A stretch of 64,000 bases of DNA, from positions 62,001 through 126,000 of the forward strand of contig BMWJ01000003.1 of the NCBI GenBank assembly GCA_014651175.1. Direction: 5' to 3'. The number at the start of each line of letters is the position of its first letter. The first letter of the stretch is position 1. Positions 60,040-64,000 of the stretch are shown in pieces. The position numbers and the translations under genes are program-made. The notes below the pieces were generated by a model. That model saw only the letters and a program-made list of their open reading frames with translations, searched no databases and was not told the origin of the DNA. The stretch is from Streptomyces clavifer. GTDB lineage: Bacteria; Actinomycetota; Actinomycetes; Streptomycetales; Streptomycetaceae.

Positions 60040-60305
60040 GCTCGTGCGGAGGGGGCCACCACGGCGTGAGAGGCGGCCGAGAGGGCTCCTGCCACGGCGA
60101 GCAGCGGCCAGTCCGTGGCCGGCGCGGCGGCGAAGGCGAACGTGAGCGTGGCGACCGCCATGGTGACGCCGGTCGTCGGGCCGGCCCGGACGACCATCAG
60201 GGGCAGCCGCCGGGCCAGTACACCGGTGGCCGCCGCCGTCGAAGCGGCCGGCAGCGCGGCGACGACGGCCACGCCTGCCAGGCACACCGCGAACAACTGG
60301 GCCAC
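60040..60305 (-). pseudogene. possible fragment of a DHA2-type MFS transporter
   Basis: A minus-strand frame has about 80 residues of MFS-like membrane sequence: LFAVCLAGVAVVAALPAAST, GVLARRLPLMVVRAG (loop of the ARLPPRVLVRAG type), MAVATLTFAFAAAP and LLAVAGALSAASHAVV. It then dissolves into antisense of the lipoprotein gene. No start, ribosome site or remaining domains are present. Low-confidence decayed gene; the rest of 59952-60447 shows nothing. Confidence 0.35.
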
Positions 60306-60447
60306 ACGGTCCAGTTGCCGGACCGGGCCGACGGAACCGGACGTCCGGGCCGGCTACCAGCAGGAGGGCAGGAAGGGCGCCGCGAGGACGACCGCCGAAC
60401 CGGCTGCCCACGACTCGCGCCCCGGACGCGCGCCCCCGCCGGACACC

Positions 60448-61116
60448 TCACACCGCGCCGAGCTCCCACATCAGGACTTCGACGTCCCGCAGGGCCAGCA
60501 GCTCCAGGCCGTCGGCCTCCGTGATCCGGGCCGAGTCCCCCTCCCCCAGCAGTTCCCCGTCGAGCCGCACCTCGCCCCGCACGACGTGGACGTAGACGCC
60601 CGCGGCGTCCGGCACCGCGGTGCGTTCCCCCGCGGCCTGCCGGCGGACGTGGAGCATCGCGCCCGCCTCCGGAAGGGCGTACGGCGTGGAGTCGGCGATC
60701 CCCGCGACGTGCGTGTACGAGGGCTCGCCGCCGGGCGTCAGCGGGGCCAGCCACATCTGAATGAACGTCAGCGGGTGCTCGCCGTCGTTCCTTTCGACAT
60801 GCCGTACCCCCGCCGCCGAGCCGAGGTGCTGGACGTCTCCGGCGCGCACGACGGTGGCGTGGCCCGCCGAGTCCCGGTGGGTGAGCTCGCCCTCGACCAC
60901 CCAGGTGACGATCTCGGTGTGGCTGTGCGGATGCTCGTCGAAACCGGCGCCCGGGGCGAGACGCTCCTCGTTGCAGGCCAGGACCGGCCCGAAGCGCAGA
61001 TTGCCGGGGTCGTAGAAGCGACCGAAGGAGAATGCGTGCAGCGTCTCGATGCCCGCGGAGACACCCGGGGCCGGGTCTCCACCGCGGAAGCGGTCGCCGG
61101 AGCGGCGTACGTCCAT
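60448..61116 (-). CDS. pirin-family protein
   Basis: A 222-residue bicupin: FDEHPHSHTEIVTWVVEGEL with the HxHxxxE metal site, LTHRDSAGHATVVRAGDVQH and the second cupin VYVHVVRGEVRLDGELLG. Pirins bind iron and modulate central metabolism; in Streptomyces PirA interacts with acyl-CoA dehydrogenase and affects beta-oxidation. ATG 61116. It is divergent from fasR. Confidence 0.87.
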   Translation of the reverse strand: MDVRRSGDRFRGGDPAPGVSAGIETLHAFSFGRFYDPGNLRFGPVLACNEERLAPGAGFDEHPHSHTEIVTWVVEGELTHRDSAGHATVVRAGDVQHLGSAAGVRHVERNDGEHPLTFIQMWLAPLTPGGEPSYTHVAGIADSTPYALPEAGAMLHVRRQAAGERTAVPDAAGVYVHVVRGEVRLDGELLGEGDSARITEADGLELLALRDVEVLMWELGAV

Positions 61117-61186
61117 CACAGGTCCACGGTAGCCCCGTCCGCCCCTCCCCTCCGTGCACCTGCCCCGATAAGGCAGTCTTGTCTCC

Positions 61187-62386
61187 GTGCCCCGACCCGA
61201 TCCTGAGCAGTCCGCCTCGAACGCCGCCCACCTCCACGCCGCGACCATGAAGAGGCTGGAGCAGTCCTCCGGCCGTCTGGCCGCGAACGCCATCGCCCGC
61301 ATGGACGAGACGCTGTCGTGGTACCGGGCGATGCCACCGGAGAACCGGTCCTGGATCGGCCTGGTGGCCCAGGCCGGTATCGCCGCGTTCACCGAGTGGT
61401 TCCGGCATCCGGAGACCCCGCAGGCCATCTCCACCGATGTGTTCGGTACGGCTCCGCGCGAGCTGACCCGGGCCATCACCCTGCGGCAGACCGTGGAGAT
61501 GGTGCGCACCACGATCGAGGTCATGGAAGCCGCCATCGACGAGGTGGCGGCCCCCGGTGACGAATCGGTGCTGCGCGAGGCGCTGCTCGTCTACGCCCGC
61601 GAGATCGCCTTCGCGACCGCCCAGGTCTACGCCCAGGCAGCCGAGGCCCGCGGGGCGTGGGACGCGCGGCTGGAGTCCCTCGTGGTGAACGCGGTGCTGT
61701 CCGGCGAGGCGGACGAGGGTGCCGTGTCACGGGCCGCGGCGCTCGGCTGGAACTCTCCCGAACACGTGTGCGTCGTCCTCGGCACCGCTCCGGACGGCGA
61801 CAGCGAGCTCACCGTCGAGGCGATCCGGCGGGCGGCCAGGCACGCGAAGCTCCAGGTGCTGACCGGGGTGCTCGGCCACCGGCTGGTCGTCATCGCCGGC
61901 GGCAGCGACAACCCGCTGAACGTGGCGAAGTCCCTGATCGGCCCGTACGCCGCCGGGCCCGTCGTCGCCGGGCCGGTGGTCCCCGACCTGCTGGCGGCCA
62001 CCCGCTCCGCACAGGCCGCCGCGGCCGGGCTCAAGGCGTGCTCGGCGTGGCAGGACGCTCCGCGCCCCGTCCTGTCGGACGATCTCCTTCCGGAACGTGC
62101 GATGGCCGGAGACCCAGCCGCGCGCGACCAACTGGTGGAGGAGATCTACAGACCGCTCGAAGAAGCCGGTTCGGCACTGCTGGAGACGCTGAGTGTCTAT
62201 CTGGAACAGGCGAGCAGCCTGGAGGGCGCGGCCCGGATGCTGTTCGTGCACCCCAATACCGTGCGCTACCGGCTGCGACGTGTGACCGACGTCACCGGCT
62301 GGTCACCCTCCGATGTCCGCTCCGCGTTCACCCTGCGGATCGCCCTCATCCTGGGGCGCTTGGCTGCCGGAGATACTCAGTCCTAG
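61187..62386 (+). CDS. fasR: PucR-family regulator FasR, activator of fatty-acid synthesis
   Basis: A 399-residue protein. Residues ~1-330 include a GGDEF-like/PucR middle region (HVCVVLGTAPDGDSELTVEA). The C-terminal HTH is LEGAARMLFVHPNTVRYRLR with VTGWSPSDVRSAFTLRIAL. Immediate location before fabD-fabH matches Streptomyces coelicolor FasR, which activates the fabD-fabH-acpP-fabF operon. It starts at GTG 61187, the codon read as Met. Confidence 0.88.
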   Translation: MPRPDPEQSASNAAHLHAATMKRLEQSSGRLAANAIARMDETLSWYRAMPPENRSWIGLVAQAGIAAFTEWFRHPETPQAISTDVFGTAPRELTRAITLRQTVEMVRTTIEVMEAAIDEVAAPGDESVLREALLVYAREIAFATAQVYAQAAEARGAWDARLESLVVNAVLSGEADEGAVSRAAALGWNSPEHVCVVLGTAPDGDSELTVEAIRRAARHAKLQVLTGVLGHRLVVIAGGSDNPLNVAKSLIGPYAAGPVVAGPVVPDLLAATRSAQAAAAGLKACSAWQDAPRPVLSDDLLPERAMAGDPAARDQLVEEIYRPLEEAGSALLETLSVYLEQASSLEGAARMLFVHPNTVRYRLRRVTDVTGWSPSDVRSAFTLRIALILGRLAAGDTQS

Positions 62387-62475
62387 ACTTTTGTCGGACT
62401 TCAACAATTCCCCTGACGGTTCTTCGTCCCTGTCCCCACGGGCGTACGGAGCCGTCCACAAGAGAGAGTGTGAGG
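62387..62475 (+). promoter_or_regulatory. fabD operon promoter region (probable FasR target)
   Basis: The 89-base gap between fasR and fabD should contain the fab promoter and the FasR site. It holds TTGTCG (62393-62398) and an AT-richer AACAATTCCCC tract. No exact binding motif could be confirmed by eye. Confidence 0.4.
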
Positions 62476-63390
62476 GTGCTCGTACTCGTCGCTCCCGGCC
62501 AAGGCGCTCAGACGCCCGGCTTCCTGACTCCCTGGCTCGAACTCCCCGGCGCCGCCGACCGCATCGCCGGCTGGTCCGACGCCATCGGGCTCGACCTTGC
62601 CCACTACGGCACGAAGGCCGACGCGGACGAGATCCGCGACACGGCGGTGGCCCAGCCGCTGCTGGTCGCCGCAGGTCTCCTGTCGGCCGCCGCCCTGGAC
62701 GCCTCGCCCGGCGTCGTCGCGGGCCACAGCGTCGGTGAGATCACCGCCGCAGCGCTCGCCGGCGTCATCGACGACGAAGCGGCACTCCGTTTCGTCCGCA
62801 CCCGGGGGCTCGGCATGGCCGAGGCCGCCGCGGTCACCGAGACGGGTATGGCCGCGCTCCTCGGCGGGGACCCCGACGTCACGGTCGCCCACCTGGAGAA
62901 GCTGGGGCTCACCCCGGCCAACGTCAACGGCGGCGGCCAGATCGTCGCCGCGGGCACCGCGGAGCAGATCGCCGCGCTGACCGAGGACATGCCCGAGGGC
63001 GTGCGCCGTGTCGTGGCACTCAAGGTGGCGGGCGCGTTCCACACGCACCACATGGCTCCGGCCGTGGAGAAGCTGCGTACCGCGGCCGCCGGCCTGACGG
63101 TCGCCGACCCCGCGGTGACGTACGTGTCGAACGCCGACGGCAGGACGGTCGCCACCGGCGCCGAGGTCATCTCGCGGCTCGTCGGCCAGGTCGCCAACCC
63201 GGTCCGCTGGGACCTGTGCATGGAGACCTTCAAGGAGCTCGGGGTCACGGCCATCGTCGAGGCCGCCCCCGGCGGGACACTGGTGGGGCTCGCCAAGCGC
63301 GCGCTGCCCGGTGTGAAGACCCTCGCGCTCAAGACCCCCGACGACCTCGACGCCGCCCGCGCGCTCATCTCCGAGCACGCCGGCGCCTAA
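62476..63390 (+). CDS. fabD: malonyl-CoA:ACP transacylase
   Basis: A 304-residue FabD loading malonyl from CoA onto ACP. Motifs are LVAPGQGAQTPGFLTPW, the nucleophile loop AGHSVGEITAAALAG (Ser), catalytic His in GAFHTHHMAPAVEKL and NVNGGGQIVAAGTAEQIAAL. GTG 62476 gives the S. coelicolor-like MLVLVAPGQGAQ start; GTG 62470 is two codons earlier. It is followed 13 bases later by fabH. Confidence 0.95.
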   Translation: MLVLVAPGQGAQTPGFLTPWLELPGAADRIAGWSDAIGLDLAHYGTKADADEIRDTAVAQPLLVAAGLLSAAALDASPGVVAGHSVGEITAAALAGVIDDEAALRFVRTRGLGMAEAAAVTETGMAALLGGDPDVTVAHLEKLGLTPANVNGGGQIVAAGTAEQIAALTEDMPEGVRRVVALKVAGAFHTHHMAPAVEKLRTAAAGLTVADPAVTYVSNADGRTVATGAEVISRLVGQVANPVRWDLCMETFKELGVTAIVEAAPGGTLVGLAKRALPGVKTLALKTPDDLDAARALISEHAGA

Positions 63391-63403
63391 GGAGCCCGAG
63401 AGC

Positions 63404-64000
63404 ATGTCGAAGATCAAGCCCAGCAAGGGCGCCCCGTACGCGCGGATCATGGGTGTCGGCGGCTACCGCCCGACCCGTGTCGTGCCGAACGAGGTGATCC
63501 TCGAGACGATCGACTCGTCCGACGAGTGGATCCGCTCCCGCTCCGGCATCGCCACGCGTCACTGGGCCTCCGACGAGGAGACCGTGTCGGCGATGTCCGT
63601 GGAGGCCGCAGGCAAGGCGATCGCGGACGCCGGGATCACTCCCGAGCAGATCGGCGGAGTGATCGTCGCCACCGTCTCGCACTTCCAGCAGACCCCGGCC
63701 GTCGCGACCGACATCGCCCACCGGATCGGTGCGGGCAAGCCCGCAGCCTTCGACATCTCGGCCGGCTGCGCGGGCTTCGGCTACGGCCTCACGCTCGCCA
63801 AGGGCATGGTCGTCGAGGGTTCCGCGGAGTACGTCCTCGTCATCGGCGTCGAGCGCCTCAGCGACCTCACCGACCTGGAGGACCGCGCGACGGCCTTCCT
63901 GTTCGGCGACGGTGCGGGCGCGGTCGTGGTCGGCCCCGCGAAGGAGCCGGCCATCGGCCCCACGGTGTGGGGCTCCGAGGGCGACAAGTCCGGCACGATC
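63404..64000 (+). CDS. fabH: beta-ketoacyl-ACP synthase III (partial)
   Basis: The first 199 residues of FabH, which condenses acyl-CoA primers with malonyl-ACP to start fatty acids. Catalytic Cys is in SAGCAGFGYGLTLAKG; start MSKIKPSKGAPYARIMGVGG, GIATRHWASDEETVSAMSVE and FLFGDGAGAVVVGPA are typical. AAGGAG precedes ATG 63404. The His and Asn catalytic residues lie beyond the window edge. Confidence 0.95.
   Translation, partial: MSKIKPSKGAPYARIMGVGGYRPTRVVPNEVILETIDSSDEWIRSRSGIATRHWASDEETVSAMSVEAAGKAIADAGITPEQIGGVIVATVSHFQQTPAVATDIAHRIGAGKPAAFDISAGCAGFGYGLTLAKGMVVEGSAEYVLVIGVERLSDLTDLEDRATAFLFGDGAGAVVVGPAKEPAIGPTVWGSEGDKSGTI

Overview
The window is high-GC actinobacterial chromosome, almost certainly a Streptomyces. 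Supporting signs are GTG/TTG starts and leaderless promoters, a DUF3052 gene beside homodimeric aceE, a Scr1/DUF397 pair, and a fasR-fabD-fabH block at the right edge. No CRISPR array, rRNA operon or replication origin is visible. The sequence reads as core chromosome interrupted by one decayed accessory island at about 24-30 kb.

Layout. 1-4.8 kb is a quinate/shikimate-type catabolic locus: a 3-dehydroshikimate dehydratase-like protein, aroE and an internally deleted aroQ on the minus strand, divergent from a TetR regulator and an MHS-family permease, with two matching operators. 4.9-23.9 kb holds mixed core genes: an AEC transporter, a GT87-PAP2 fusion, a serpin, a GNAT enzyme, a DHA2 pump with a C-terminal winged helix, a peptidoglycan-binding protein, a HAD phosphatase, a FetB-like permease, a secreted HNH nuclease, PhoD, DoxX, DedA, DUF2277, DUF1254 and several small unknowns.

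24.0-30.05 kb is the island, abutting tRNA-Val(TAC). It has a HicA-like small protein, an HTH protein and a third unknown protein in one operon; an ECF41-type sigma factor with a divergent two-gene target operon and a recognisable ECF41 promoter; a mosaic transposase remnant; and a frameshifted integrase C-terminus next to the tRNA.

30.3-33.6 kb carries envelope-type proteins (DUF4097 lipoprotein, coiled-coil membrane protein, DUF4383, FmdB zinc ribbon). 33.8-42.8 kb is a Ter stress locus: HAD, a PRTase-TRSP-StiP three-domain protein, a CitE-like lyase, TerD with YGYPQP repeats, a TerA-like protein, a TerC/DUF475 membrane protein and two TerD paralogues. The first three match the nucleoside-like metabolite module described for Ter systems; the rest are the calcium-binding and membrane components.

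43-47.3 kb has a peroxiredoxin, DUF3052 and aceE. 47.4-61.1 kb is regulator/target pairs: a TetR-controlled DHA2 pump, a MerR-aldo/keto reductase operon, an HxlR-DoxX pair and an anti-sigma-like ATPase with Scr1/Scr2, plus assorted small proteins. The right edge is fatty-acid synthesis: fasR, fabD and the first two-thirds of fabH, which runs off the window.
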